DNA of 64,000 nt, taken from NCBI GenBank assembly GCA_963585895.1, contig OY757934.1, positions 33,484,712 through 33,548,711 of the forward strand, in the 5' to 3' direction. Below, in pieces: positions 1 to 9,360 of this stretch. The stretch comes from Sepioteuthis lessoniana (lineage: Eukaryota; Mollusca; Cephalopoda; Myopsida; Loliginidae). Under the pieces are notes generated by a model, which searched no databases, was not told where the DNA came from, and saw only the letters and a program-made list of their open reading frames with translations. Within the stretch, counting starts at the first letter, position 1. Each line of letters opens with the position of its first letter. The position numbers were made by a program, and so were the translations under genes.

Positions 1-29
1 TATCAGCAAACCTTTCAATCCTATTTTCC

Positions 30-300
30 ACTGTTAATAGGGTGATTGTAAAATTTAATAGAGAGGGTAAGGACCGCTCAGCATCTCGCTCAGGCCGTCC
101 ATTGCCCTCTGATAGGACCCTGCATCTTGTTAAGAGAAATGTTGAGAATAATTCTCGTTGCAAGGCCTCTAACATACCAAAAAAAAGATGTTAGGTATCT
201 TCACTAACTAGGCTACTAGAGCAGAGCTGCAAGAAAGAAACTACTTCTTCGTCCAACCAATATCAAATATGCCTAAAAGAGTCATCGCATTAAAAAAAAA
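30..300 (+). mobile_element. Tc1-like transposase HTH fragment (decayed)
   Basis: The plus strand reads [14 protein letters not shown] followed by SRSGRP and a run of basic residues. This is the layout of the second helix-turn-helix and the GRP-type linker of Tc1-family transposases. The frame breaks near 190 with stops and shifts, and no catalytic region follows. The left edge of the window cuts it. It is a dead fragment. The family call rests on motif memory only. Confidence 0.5.
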
Positions 301-320
301 CTTTAAGGGGATGTCAACTA

Positions 321-700
321 AATATTAGTAAATAAGTATTTGTACTTTATTGTAATACTTTCATTAAACAATTAATATTCGAAATAAACTTTCAAGTTTA
401 TATGAACGTCTATTTACTTGTCATGTCAATATATATATATATATTAGATTTTATATATCTAATGCTATGGAAGTTTAGGTTTCATGAAGTTTTACAAACA
501 ACAATCATCAGGCAGATAACGAAAGAAAATGAAGAAATCGAAAAAATCGAAAAATATAGTTAAAAAAACCCTTTGGAATTGTGTTCAAATCTTTATGTGT
601 GCTTGTGTGTGTGTGTGGGGGGGTTATAGTTGCGTATTATTGTGTGTAGGCGTATAAGTGGTGTTTAGTGTATGTGTATACTACACACACACACACACAC

Positions 701-764
<64 letters not shown>

Positions 765-906
765 ACAGTCTTTCTGACAGTCTTGTAAAAACCTGATTAT
801 TACTCAGATAGCATATTTAAAAAAAAAAAAATAAACACTTGAACACAGTAAAAAAAAGGTAAGACTATATAATTTACATAAACATTGATTCTTAAATGGT
901 GTCTTA
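321..906. repeat. Microsatellite-rich gap: (GT)n, (CA)n and long (TA)n
   Basis: GT-rich sequence lies near 600-620, a (CA)n run at 684-700 and an almost perfect (TA)n run at 703-761. The sequence around them is AT-rich. I see no coding signal. Confidence 0.85.
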
Positions 907-1518
907 TCATAAAAGAAAATATAATAATGAAAGTAAATACTCACATTGTTGCAAACAAAGATAAAATATTAAAAGCAAAATAACAAAGAAATGTAATAAT
1001 CTCGTTTCCATTGTTATCCAATGTTTCGGCCTTTTCGTGTCCTTTACAGAGTGGCTTTTTTGGCGTTGGGAAGAGTTGTGACTTAATGAAGAGGCTTTGG
1101 GAACATTTTGGTCGAACTGGGTTGGTCTGGTAAGTGCTTTTATTCCGGTATGAATGATACGCACTTAAATTAAAGTAAAGTAAGTAAATATAAATAATTT
1201 AAGACAATAGTCACTTATGAATGAATTATTGTATGACAAGAGAAAAAAAAAATGATTGAATTGCATCCTTTCAATGTAACTGACGAACAAACATTTATTA
1301 TGCGACGGAAAGAATAAATTGTTTTTTATCTCCCGACACACAAAACTTGTAGCATTGAACACGAGTGTATTCAAATTTTTTTACCCAACCTATCTATTAG
1401 ATATATATGTACTCATATATTTACCAGTATACGAGAAGAATCTGGTTTTGCTGGGGGAAAAAAGATATGGAAATTACATTTTCTTAAACAAAAATTAATT
1501 AATTCATTCTTATTCCCG
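907..1518. other. AT-rich gap, no gene seen
   Basis: Short open frames on the minus strand here have no domain or codon signal. Minus-strand bases near 1015-1040 contain GGCCGAAACATTG followed by a short CATTG/CAATG hairpin. That resembles the 3' half of a decayed hammerhead, but the CUGANGA half is not recognisable. Confidence 0.6.
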
Positions 1519-1521
1519 GGC

Positions 1522-1768
1522 CATTGGCCAGATGAGTATAGTGTTCGCCAATGGTCGGAAGACCGGGGTTCAGTGCCAGGTCGAGTCATACCAAAGACTC
1601 AAAAAATGGTACTTTATCCCCCCTTGCTTAACACTCAGCATTATAAGGTAAGGATCAAGGGCTAAGTAGAGCTATCCAGGGACTGGAGTAGTACCCTCCT
1701 CTACACCTCAGTGTAGTAGATATTGAAAAGAGAGCCTTCGAGTCACCTTCGACTAAGGTCGCCAACTT
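1522..1768 (+). mobile_element. tRNA-derived SINE, family B
   Basis: The head has a tRNA-like A box around TGGCC.GATGAG and a B box (GGTTCAGTGCC). The body then carries the family hallmarks AAAGACTCAAAAAATGGTAC, the AACACTCAGCATTATAAG block and the end AAGAGAGCCTTCGAGTC. The same consensus recurs at 17431, 41066, 43449, 50851, 52309, 54858 and 57496. Confidence 0.85.
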
Positions 1769-1829
1769 TACTTTTACTTTCTGTACCAATGAATTTTATA
1801 AATTGTCTTCAGAAAAGTCTCTGACTCAG

Positions 1830-2096
1830 TAGGTTGGGGGTGTAGAATACACCGACTGCTTCTCTACAGAGGGTTAAAACTCCCCCAACGAGTGTCTTGG
1901 ATGGCCCAGTCGGCTGGGGCTGTAGAATACACCGACTGCATCTCTGCAGAGGAGTAAAACTCCCCTAACGAGTGTCCAGGATATGACACTAAACTATTTG
2001 ACAGAGGAGCTTTGGGGAATGCAGAGTACTTCTTCATTGCCATCGCTCTCAGGTCCACTCTAGCCTGGAATGGTAGCACCTGATAGGGTCCTATCT
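1830..2096 (-). repeat. Interspersed repeat C with an internal 70-bp duplication
   Basis: Two adjacent, diverged copies of a unit around TGTAGAATACACCGACTGC lie at 1848-1905 and 1919-1972. The rest of the repeat follows to about 2096. Related copies lie near 30232-30450 and 35995-36135. It resembles a short SINE-like repeat whose head I could not assign. Confidence 0.6.
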
Positions 2097-2578
2097 CGCG
2101 GTCAAATTGAATTAAACTGCGTAATTGTTTTTACATTTCACTGTGTGTAAACAAAAAATTATACTTTTACAAAACTGAATTGTTTGAAATAGAACTTTTT
2201 TGACATTTAACTGTGTGTAAACAAAACAACTATACTAATACTTAACTGAATTGTTTGAAATAGAACTGTCTATATATATATATATACAAATGGATTTGGT
2301 TTCCTTTCAGACAAATTTTAAGCTAAAATTACCCGGGGAGCAAGAGAGGTTCCATTGCACACATCTTTTCACGGTCAATCTCCAAAACCCTTTAATATAC
2401 TCATGTTTACGTGTTAAATTTCATCAAGATTTGTCAAGGATTCTCTGGGTAGAATGAATTTTTAAAATTCATTTTCCTCACAAAAGTTCCAGGTCTCTAA
2501 CATGTAAGTTTGGAGGCACACCAGTGGATACCAATCGTATATGCTTTTTTTAATGAATTTGACCTTCCTAATCAATGT
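2097..2578. other. Gap between repeats, no gene seen
   Basis: The sequence is AT-rich with a short (TA)n at 2270-2285. A diverged local duplication around TTTACATTTCACTGTGTG is seen at 2130-2150 and 2200-2220. I see no coding support. Confidence 0.55.
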
Positions 2579-2589
2579 TAAACTAAAAT
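2579..2589. repeat. Target-site duplication, 3' side of LINE
   Basis: TAAACTAAAAT lies next to the (ATC)n end of the LINE and is repeated exactly at 4384-4394. The two copies bracket the whole insertion. Confidence 0.85.
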
Positions 2590-2619
2590 CATCATCATCA
2601 TCATGTCGTGCCGCTGGCG

Positions 2620-3797
2620 CGGATATCCCTGACCCTCTCTCGCCACTTCTCCCTATCGTTCATCGCCTCTGGTAGGTCTTCAGGGCTACATCCCGTATCC
2701 TCACATAGCTGCTGTATGTATGTTCGAGCTGTTCGTCCAGCTTTTGCTTGGCCATATGCGGGGATTCATAGGAGTACATCCCTTATGAGCTCGTCCTTGC
2801 TTCTCCAGCAGTGTCCTGCCAGTCTGGTTCGTCTAACTTGAACAGTTTTCGTGATGGGAGGCAAGTGGCCGTATAGTTGGTGTCTTGTGGGGTGTTGCCA
2901 GGACTTGTTCAATATTGCTCTCAACACTCTTGTGTATTGCCGTCTAGTTTCTTCTTCAGCCGTTTAGTTAGCATTCAAGTAGTGCATCCATATAGCAGTA
3001 TCGATACGACCGCTGCCTGGAAGAAACTGCGTTTAATTTTATCGGTGAGGTCTGATTTCCATATGATCGATAGCTCATCGATAGCTGTCCATGCCTTCGT
3101 TAGCCGTGTATCGATGTCTTTTTCGATTGATGAGACACTGCTTCCTATGTAGGTGAATTTGTCTACCAGTTTCAGAGAGGTTCCGTCTAGTGTGGAAGTG
3201 TCGCCTGTTTGATTATAGCACATATATTCAGTTTTGTGTGCATTGACATGGAGGACAATGCTTGCGGCGGCTCGTTCCAAACTATGCAGTAGTGTTTCAG
3301 CTTGGTTAGGTGTATTCGCCAGTAACGCTATGTCATCGGCATAGTCGGCGTCGGTAATTGTTTTTGCGGGGTACATTCTGCTTCTTTTCTTTTTTAGCTC
3401 GAAGCCGTTTTCTCTGATTTTATCAATCAAAGTTCTAAGCACGTAGTCTAGACAGATGATAAAGAGGTATGGGGCTAGCGTGTCCCCTTGTAGTACTCTT
3501 GCTACAATGTCAAAGTATTCTGTGTACTGAATGTACTTTCACTTTGGTGTTTCTGTAGAGAATCGTTATTACTGCTACGGTTTCTTTTGGTAGGCCGTAT
3601 GTTTGTCGGATTTGTTCCATCTTCCCTCTGTGAATGGAATCGAAGGCCTTGGTAAAGTCGACAAATAATAATGTAGCCTGTAGGTTTTTTGCCCGTACGC
3701 TTTCAAGGATTCTACGGATGGTCAATATTTGTGAGGTCGGGGATCTATTTCTTCGAAAGCCATTTTGGTTTTTCCTAAGGATGTTGTCGATTTTGGG
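2620..3797 (-). pseudogene. LINE reverse transcriptase, palm to C-terminus (broken)
   Basis: In the minus frame the reverse-transcriptase blocks appear in order: KNQNGFRRNRSP near 3760, LLFVDFTKAFDSI near 3650, the LQGDTLAP block near 3480, and the catalytic DADYADDIALLAN near 3330. SILLYGCTTWT and the terminal RHAGHCWRSR / GRPAR blocks follow towards 2620. A small deletion near 3525 shifts the frame just before the LQGD block, and further breaks lie in the C-terminal part. The element cannot make its protein. The YADD catalytic motif itself is still readable. Confidence 0.85.
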
Positions 3798-3807
3798 TTA
3801 AATACCC

Positions 3808-4383
3808 GAAAACTAAAAAAGGCACAATATCAATTAACAGGCATATATCTCAAAGAACAGACGGAATACATACAAAATCAAAAATAAGATTAGAGACTCG
3901 GTGGAAGATAGGCAATCTAGGATAGCCAGGCAAACAATAAACGAAGTGAGTTGAAGGAAGAGCACAACCAAAGCAAAATTGAAAGCTGCAAACCGACAAG
4001 AAAGAATAAAACTGTGGAAACAGCATTTCGAAAATCTACTAGGAAACCAACCGAAAGTTACACATGAACCGATCACCAGAATTATCAGTTAGCAATTGGA
4101 CATTAAACTAGGTCCGTTCACCAAAGAAGAACTCGACTCGGTTCTTAGAAAAATTAAAAATAGGAAAGCTGCAGGGCTTGACGAGATTCCCCCAGAAGTA
4201 TGGAAGACCAGACAATTCGACGACGTACTGCTCCGACACTGCAACGCAGTCTATAATCAAAATCCGATAGACAGATGGATGAAGGGATGCATCCTCCCCT
4301 CACTAAAAAGGGTGACCTCGGATTAGTCAAGAACTAGCGAGGTATAACACTTACATCCATAGCGGCCAAAATCTACAATGCCC
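3808..4383 (+). pseudogene. Inverted 5' piece of the same LINE: RT finger region
   Basis: The plus strand reads KAANRQERIKLWKQHFENLL, then after a stop QLDIKLGPFTKEELDSVLRK, KNRKAAGLDEIPPEVWK and LTSIAAKIYNAL near 4380. This is the RT segment directly upstream of the KNQNGFRRN block found on the minus strand. About five residues are missing at the join, and at least two stops interrupt it. The outer end carries the residues nearest the breakpoint, as twin priming predicts. Confidence 0.8.
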
Positions 4384-4394
4384 TAAACTAAAAT
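4384..4394. repeat. Target-site duplication, 5' side of LINE
   Basis: TAAACTAAAAT here is an exact copy of 2579-2589. (TA)n sequence follows directly. Confidence 0.85.
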
Positions 4395-4621
4395 AGTTAT
4401 ATATATATAAGAACTTATATATATATATATAAGAACTTATATATATATATATATATATAAAAGAAATTATTTACATTAGTTCTATGCTGACACTGGATGT
4501 AGTTTGGAGGACCTGCTGAAACATCGATGATAAAGATGGATGGATATATATATATATATAGAGAGAGAGAGAGTCAGGTAAATCCGTGCTGTCGGCGCGA
4601 CTTCATGATAACTTGATATGA

Positions 4622-4663
<42 letters not shown>
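4395..4663. repeat. (TA)n microsatellites with a short spacer
   Basis: Several (TA)n runs are present, the longest at 4624-4663, plus a (GA)n run at 4561-4573. The spacer at 4500-4550 contains CTGCTGAAACATCGATG. It was looked at as a hammerhead relic and is not convincing. Confidence 0.8.
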
Positions 4664-4665
<2 letters not shown>

Positions 4666-5250
4666 GGTTGGTTTATCAGTGATTTCAGGGGTGTTTCCCA
4701 GGTGATTCTGGAAATGTTCCCTTCTCTTACGAAGTCTTTCTTCTTGGCTAGCAGCTTTTAGATTTGCTCTCAAGGAGTTTTTCCTTCAACTTACTTCATT
4801 TAATGTCCACCATGCTATTCGTGATTGTCTAGATTCCAACGAATTTCTGATTTAATTGATTTGGCCTTGAATGTATTCTAGTTGTTCTTTTTAGTATGTT
4901 TTTGTTTGTTCTCTTTGAGCTTAAGCTTCTCTACATTTTTTTTCGGTACTGCGTTAAATTCTTCCTCCGTAAACTGTTTTAGTTTGATGTCAAGTTGGCC
5001 GTTAATATTTTTTTCGGTAGGTTTATCAGCTCTTTCTGGAGTGTCTCCAATGTTCTTTCCACTTGTTAAGTCTTTCTTCTTGACTTGCAGCTTTTAGAGT
5101 TGCTTTCGAGGGGCTTTTCTTTTGACTCACTTCATTTACTCTTTGCCAAGTTAATCGTAATTTTCTATATTCTACTGAATTTCAGACTTTATTGATTTGG
5201 CCGTGAATCTATCCTTGTTTCCTGTTTGGTATGTGTTAGTTTATTCTTTC
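4664..5250 (-). mobile_element. Two degenerate RTE-like LINE pieces in tandem
   Basis: Minus-strand translation gives LKAASQEERL twice, once near 4760 and once near 5090. The second copy continues, after a frameshift, into GQLDIKLKQFTEEEFNAV near 5000. This is the same region seen intact at 3950-4160, but more diverged, so it is a related older LINE. The two pieces are direct repeats about 350 bp apart. Frames are broken throughout. Confidence 0.65.
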
Positions 5251-5908
5251 TGGGCTTTCTAAAGTTTTTGTACATTTGGATTTGTGGGGTTTCTTTTATA
5301 AGTTAACGATGTTTTTTTTTTGTGTTATCTCGTTTTTCACTAATTGCAATTGACTCCCAGGGAACTCTATATTCGGCTATTGGTTTGGCTAGTATACACT
5401 CGGTTGCTAGGCAATAACAGAGTTTTCATGTTCGTCATTTGGGTTATGTCTTTCATATGTCTCTTAAAGAATATTAAACTTATTTCTTTCAGTTACCGTA
5501 AATTGATTTCTAATATAACTGTTGGAGGGGAGAACCTGTCATACCGTGAAGCTTTATCAGTTTGTTTCTTGTTTCTGGGCAGGCTCAGGCAAAACTTTGC
5601 AAAGACAATTCTGGGATCAGAAGATACTCTATCGAAAGAGGAGTATGCCTCACTGTTCATTGCGCTATTTATTCACTTTTTGTTTATGTATATATAATTT
5701 AGCTGAGCTTTATCATATTATGGATAGGTGTAAGTCCATAGTTTTCCCTCCCTTTTTTTTGAAATTTAGGCTTTTGGCATGCAAGACATTTCTCGAGTGA
5801 AAAACTTGCTTGATATTCAACATTGAGTTGAGTAATCAGAATTTATTATTTGCTTATTTGAATATTTAGGTCATTATTGATGATCAGAACGTTGTTTTTG
5901 ATAATGTG
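5251..5908. other. Gap with open frames but no recognised gene
   Basis: A plus-strand open frame of 117 codons spans 5344-5697 and a second overlaps it at 5522-5800. Neither shows a known domain, a good start context or splice support. I treat the region as unassigned, possibly part of the older LINE cluster to its left. Confidence 0.45.
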
Positions 5909-6076
5909 TCGGACAAGGGAAGATCCTATTTACCAACCCCTCCGCTCGGGCAGGATATGACACAAGGTCAAATTTTAAGCGGAGTTTAACAAGTTTGAAT
6001 TCAGAGTTTTCCTTCTCCTAGACTAGTTGCCTAATCAAGGCTTAAGAACCTAGTCAACCTTCGGACAAGGGAAGAT
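5909..6076 (-). mobile_element. 5'-truncated SINE family A with 16-bp target duplication
   Basis: TCGGACAAGGGAAGAT occurs exactly at 5909-5924 and at 6061-6076 and brackets a 136-bp SINE body at 5925-6060. The body is the 3' half of family A (full copies at 18422 and 56609), with its end TTTACCAACCCCTCCGC on the left, so it lies on the minus strand. The exact duplication suggests a fairly young insertion. Confidence 0.9.
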
Positions 6077-6228
6077 AGCCAGTTTTAGAAGGTGGTGATA
6101 TCCGTTTCATTACTAGCATTGATGGGACTGTGGCATGAGACAAGCGTTGATATTAATCTTTAGCACACATTATTCTCAGTAGGATTACGTATATGATATT
6201 TGGTGATTTTGTTGCACGAGTACTAAGA

Positions 6229-6956
6229 AGCATTTTGATAGTGGTGCTATATCAACGTACTGTTGCAAGGAAATTACAAAAATACAGTTGCAAAAACAAA
6301 GAACACAAAGGCACGTAAAAATGTTAACAATTTTATGTAAAACAAATAAGTAAAATGTTTAAAATAACAGAGTTTGTATGAACGTGTTGATATGGAATTA
6401 ATTTTTTTTTTTAAATCCTGTGCTTAATAGTGGTAGGATTGTCAGACTTACACGTATGCAGTCAATTAGATGTTACGAGTGTGGATAGGAGAGGGGTGTG
6501 TAGTGATTTACGGTTTGGTCGCTTCCTTCAAACCGGAGAAAAGGAAAGTCAATGTGGGTGATGCGTGGTTTCGAGTTTCGTTTCTCTCTCTCTCTCTCTC
6601 TCTCTCTCAGAGTTGGAGTTTCGAGTTTGTTGGTGTCGTCTGCCTTCTTTTTATCTGTCTCTGCTTTTATATCGTTTTTTTCTTCTGATCGAATTAAATT
6701 GGGTTTTCTTTGCTTTTTACCGCGAAGGTCATGGATTGGCCGAAAAATTACGTTTAATTATTTTTATTTTTTGACAAATTTCATTGGCATTTCACTGTGC
6801 ACTGATCCTAAGCGCAGAAACCCCTTTTTTCCATTTTGAAGAAAGTCTCAGCACCGATAACATCCGGTAAATGCTCTCGTGGAAACTAGTTGGAATCATT
6901 ATTATCTGTGTACGATAGATTAGAAGAGATCTCTTTCGGTCATATAACAGCAGTAT
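6229..6956 (+). repeat. Interspersed repeat X, copy 1
   Basis: This block of about 730 bp returns reverse-complemented at 11783-12520. Shared landmarks are the GTTGCAAAAACAAAGAACAC start region, a (CT)12 run at 6586-6609 (an (AG)n run in the other copy) and the end GAGATCTCTTTCGGTCATAT. Similar short open frames appear in both copies but differ in stops, so coding is not supported. It may be an LTR or a DNA element; I cannot name it. Confidence 0.7.
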
Positions 6957-7335
6957 TGACGGAGTTTACCCATGCAGATGACGACACAAATGTTCATCTA
7001 TCATCTGGATCGTTGAATTCTATTTCTGGTTTACTTTGGTAATAATATCTACGTTATAATACGTATGTGATATCTATATTCTGCTGTTGCTGTGACCTTA
7101 GGTCGCCGATTTATTGTGTTGAAAGTTCTAACATTAAAAGTCGTTATGTTGACAGTGCTTTTGCATCTGAATAATTTTGGTTTTGGTTCAGTAGCTGATT
7201 TTCAAACACGGGGTCCAAAATTTCAATCTTAGCACACCGTTTCCCTTTGTTTACTAACCACAAGAAGGGCGATGTGGTTTGGACGCATGGTTTGAATAAG
7301 TCATCCATATATATATATATATATATACTGTCTAG
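6957..7335. other. Sequence upstream of the hammerhead ribozyme
   Basis: No gene is seen. AGTCATCCA at 7299-7307 is an inverted copy of TGGATGACT at 7378-7386 and, with (TA)n between them, could enclose the ribozyme in a larger stem. Confidence 0.5.
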
Positions 7336-7379
7336 CCACACTGATGAGTTCTGATAGAACGAAACAGATCTGTCTGTGG
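7336..7379 (+). ncRNA. Type I hammerhead self-cleaving ribozyme
   Basis: All conserved core positions are present. Stem I pairs CCACA (7336-7340) with TGTGG (7375-7379). The CUGAUGA core is at 7341-7347. Stem II is GTTC (7348-7351), loop TGATA, GAAC (7357-7360). The GAAA core is at 7361-7364. A very short stem III is CAG/CTG at 7365-7372, followed by the cleavage triplet GUC (7372-7374). Cleavage would fall after 7374. Known metazoan type I hammerheads with a two- or three-pair stem III occur in satellite repeats, SINE-like elements and retrozymes, and often cut as dimers. (TA)n runs flank it on both sides. The structure is read directly; activity is inferred. Confidence 0.85.
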
Positions 7380-8164
7380 ATGACTATATATATATATATA
7401 TATATATATGCACGTGTCAGTGTGTGAGTATATATGTACAAGGGTCATACGATAAAAAAGGGAAATTTTGCGTTATAACGACTTACATTTTACCTAGGAA
7501 AAATTCCTTTATTTTTCAATACAATCTCCATTTTTTAAAAGACATTTTTCTCTTAAAAAAGCTTTCGCATTCCCTCAGTACATAAATCATTGAATTTACT
7601 GATTTTTTAGCTCACAATACTTGTTGCCGAGCCGATAAACACGTCGACACCGCAAATGATTTAAGTTAAGCGGGCGAGTAATAACAGTCAAAAGACAATG
7701 AAGGAAACAAAGGTGAGGTAACAATATAACAATGATGACAATTTATTTGTCGTATTTACAAGGGCGTATGTAAAGTTCGTGGTTGTTGTTATGTCTTCAG
7801 TTAGATGGGTGATGTCGGTAGATGGTATGGTTGAAGTTGTAGAGAAGGTGCAGTTAGAGTTTCGATGTGAGTAGCTGATGTTGGACGAGTCGTAGAGGTA
7901 CAGCAAGACTTTCGTTGCGGGTAGCTGATGTTGGTCGAGTCGGTAGATCGATGTCCCGGTTTTTGACAGTGCGTTGGATTAACCGGGGGTGTCGATGTGG
8001 TTGCTAGCCTGTACAGCGAATCGCACGTGGGCTAGATCCTGCAATGCTAGAGCATGCTGTCGTTGAGGTAGGCAGTCCGTACAGCGAGTCGTACGTGAAC
8101 ATTGCTGCATTGCTGGAGCATGTCGTGGTCGAAGCTGGTGTTGGCAGATTGGTCGCGTAGAGTC
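7380..8164. other. Microsatellite, possible mariner end, then GC-richer sequence
   Basis: (TA)n occupies 7384-7410. ACAAGGGTCATACGAT at 7439 resembles the mariner terminus seen at 48541, but no partner was found. From about 7690 the base composition becomes GC-richer, with repeated GTAGCTGATGTTGG(A/T)CGAGTCG phrases at 7870-7945 and GTACAGCGA at 8011 and 8088. This leads into the hairpin array. No gene is seen. Confidence 0.5.
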
Positions 8165-8640
8165 GAGCGAGCGTGGTGACTAAGACTTAACCGTTTCTCA
8201 GAACGGCGGACCAAGTGAACGGACAAGGTAACCGTGGCTAAGGTTTGCCAGGCCTTAGCACACGGAAAATCGAGCGAGCGAATACGGTAAATCTAGGGCT
8301 TTATCGTGCCCCTAGATGTGCAGACGTATCGGAAACGGTAGCTAAGGCTATGCCGTGCCAAAGCTGTGCAGACGTATCGGAGATGGTAGCTAAGGCTTTT
8401 CCGTGCTAAAGCTGTGCGAACGTATCGGAGATGGTAGCTAAGGCTTTCCGTACCAGAGCTGTGCGGACGTATCGAGCGAACAGTCCGGGAGGCTACAGCT
8501 AAGATTGGCAGTATCTTAGCGCTGCGCAGAGAGGGAAGTGGTAGCTAAAGGCTAACCCGTGCCTTTCGCGCTATACAGCCGAGCGAACGAACGGACAACG
8601 GAACTGACCGAATTGGTTAAGACCGGGTCGTCTTAGGGTC
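8165..8640 (+). repeat. Array of hairpin repeats with covarying stems
   Basis: The core is a tandem 48-bp unit starting ACGTATCGGAGATGGTAGCT at 8325, 8373 and 8421. A shared linker (GCAGACGTATCG or CGAGCGAG/AACG) separates the units. Each unit has an inverted repeat whose letters change while pairing is kept: CCGTG+GCTAAGG with CCTTAGC+CACGG (8232-8265), ATCTAGGG with CCCTAGAT (8291-8317), GCTAAGAT with ATCTTAGC (8498-8520), AAAGGC with GCCTTT (8547-8566), and TAAGAC with GTCTTA (8618-8635). Units at 8340 and 8388 pair with two mismatches. The array has no long open frame. It looks like structured RNA or DNA, perhaps the leader of an LTR element. I do not recognise the family. Confidence 0.7.
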
Positions 8641-9360
8641 CTCTTCGTGTGTGCCGCCAGGCCGTCTACTTCGACGAGTCTGTAAGGACCGTCAGAGATA
8701 CTCCAACCAGCAGAAGGGGACCTCTAATGGTCCTTAAAAGGACCTTTTTGCATATCTACGTGATGGAATGCGAATGCGACCATGAGTGGGATTCAGCCCT
8801 GAAGTAAGGCGAATGCGACCACGAGATGTAGAATTCAGTCTTGGAGAGCCTCGCTCTGAGAGCGGACTCCTGAGAGCGATATTTGCCAATGTCTCCCACC
8901 AAATAAGACTTGACTCAAGGTGAAAAGCCCAAAGGCCGATTAAAGTGGGGATAAAGTGGAGGGGAAGGTCGGGAACGAGCCGAGGCTCGAAGCCTGCTGG
9001 TCTGTGCTGCTTATTGACCCACTAAGTGCAATGTGGGTCTAATGAGGCAAGCAGTTTCACGAACCCGAATCTGGTCCGAGCACGTATGCCGGGTTATAGC
9101 TTGAACTAGACAGCAAGGTCTAGTGCTATACATAGAGGACAAAGGAGTTAATGTTGCAGCTCGCCCACTCGGAGATAACCCAGCCGAAACTGGGAGCCTT
9201 ACAGCCTCAAGTCTGCCATTGTTCCTTTGCGGAGCTCGAACGGGCTCCCGAGAGCGTCGAAAAACGACCTCTAATTTTTTTTTCGCCGCCGGTGCCTTGT
9301 TTATATAAAAGGAAAACTATGTCACACTCTCGGGCTACGTAAACACAAAGTTCGTCTATT
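8641..9360 (+). other. GC-richer block with palindrome and TATA-like box
   Basis: GGTCCTT/AAGGACC forms a hairpin at 8729-8745, followed by a T run. A GCGAATGCGACCA phrase is repeated at 8770 and 8810. Bases 9085-9135 match, reverse-complemented, a stretch at about 20905-20960. TTTATATAAAAGG at 9299-9311 is TATA-like. Together this looks like the regulatory part (LTR or promoter) of a mobile element. No coding support is seen. Confidence 0.4.

Larger units (their letters stand above)
2590..4383 (-). mobile_element. RTE-like non-LTR retrotransposon, 5' truncated and 5' inverted
   Basis: This insertion is bracketed by an exact 11-bp target duplication. Read on the minus strand it ends in short ATG repeats, the microsatellite-type tail usual for RTE-clade LINEs. 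The sense part (2590 to about 3798) encodes the reverse-transcriptase palm and the C-terminal region. The 5' part (about 3800-4383) is present in the opposite orientation and encodes the finger region that normally precedes the palm. Inversion of the 5' part inside one pair of target duplications is the signature of twin priming during target-primed reverse transcription. Sister copies lie at 19041, 29081 and 58954, all in the same orientation. The clade call is inference from motifs and tail. Confidence 0.85.

Noticed and set aside
2608..3152. Plus-strand frames over the LINE
   Set aside because: They are shadows of the minus-strand reverse-transcriptase relic; the same holds at 29203-29622.
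4500..4552. CTGCTGAAACATCGATG next to (TA)n as a hammerhead
   Set aside because: No CUGANGA box precedes it and the cleavage position is wrong. At best it is a relic.
6470..6839. Three overlapping open frames rich in Leu/Ser and Arg
   Set aside because: They run through a (CT)n tract in repeat X; the inverted copy at 11783-12520 keeps the sequence but not the frames.
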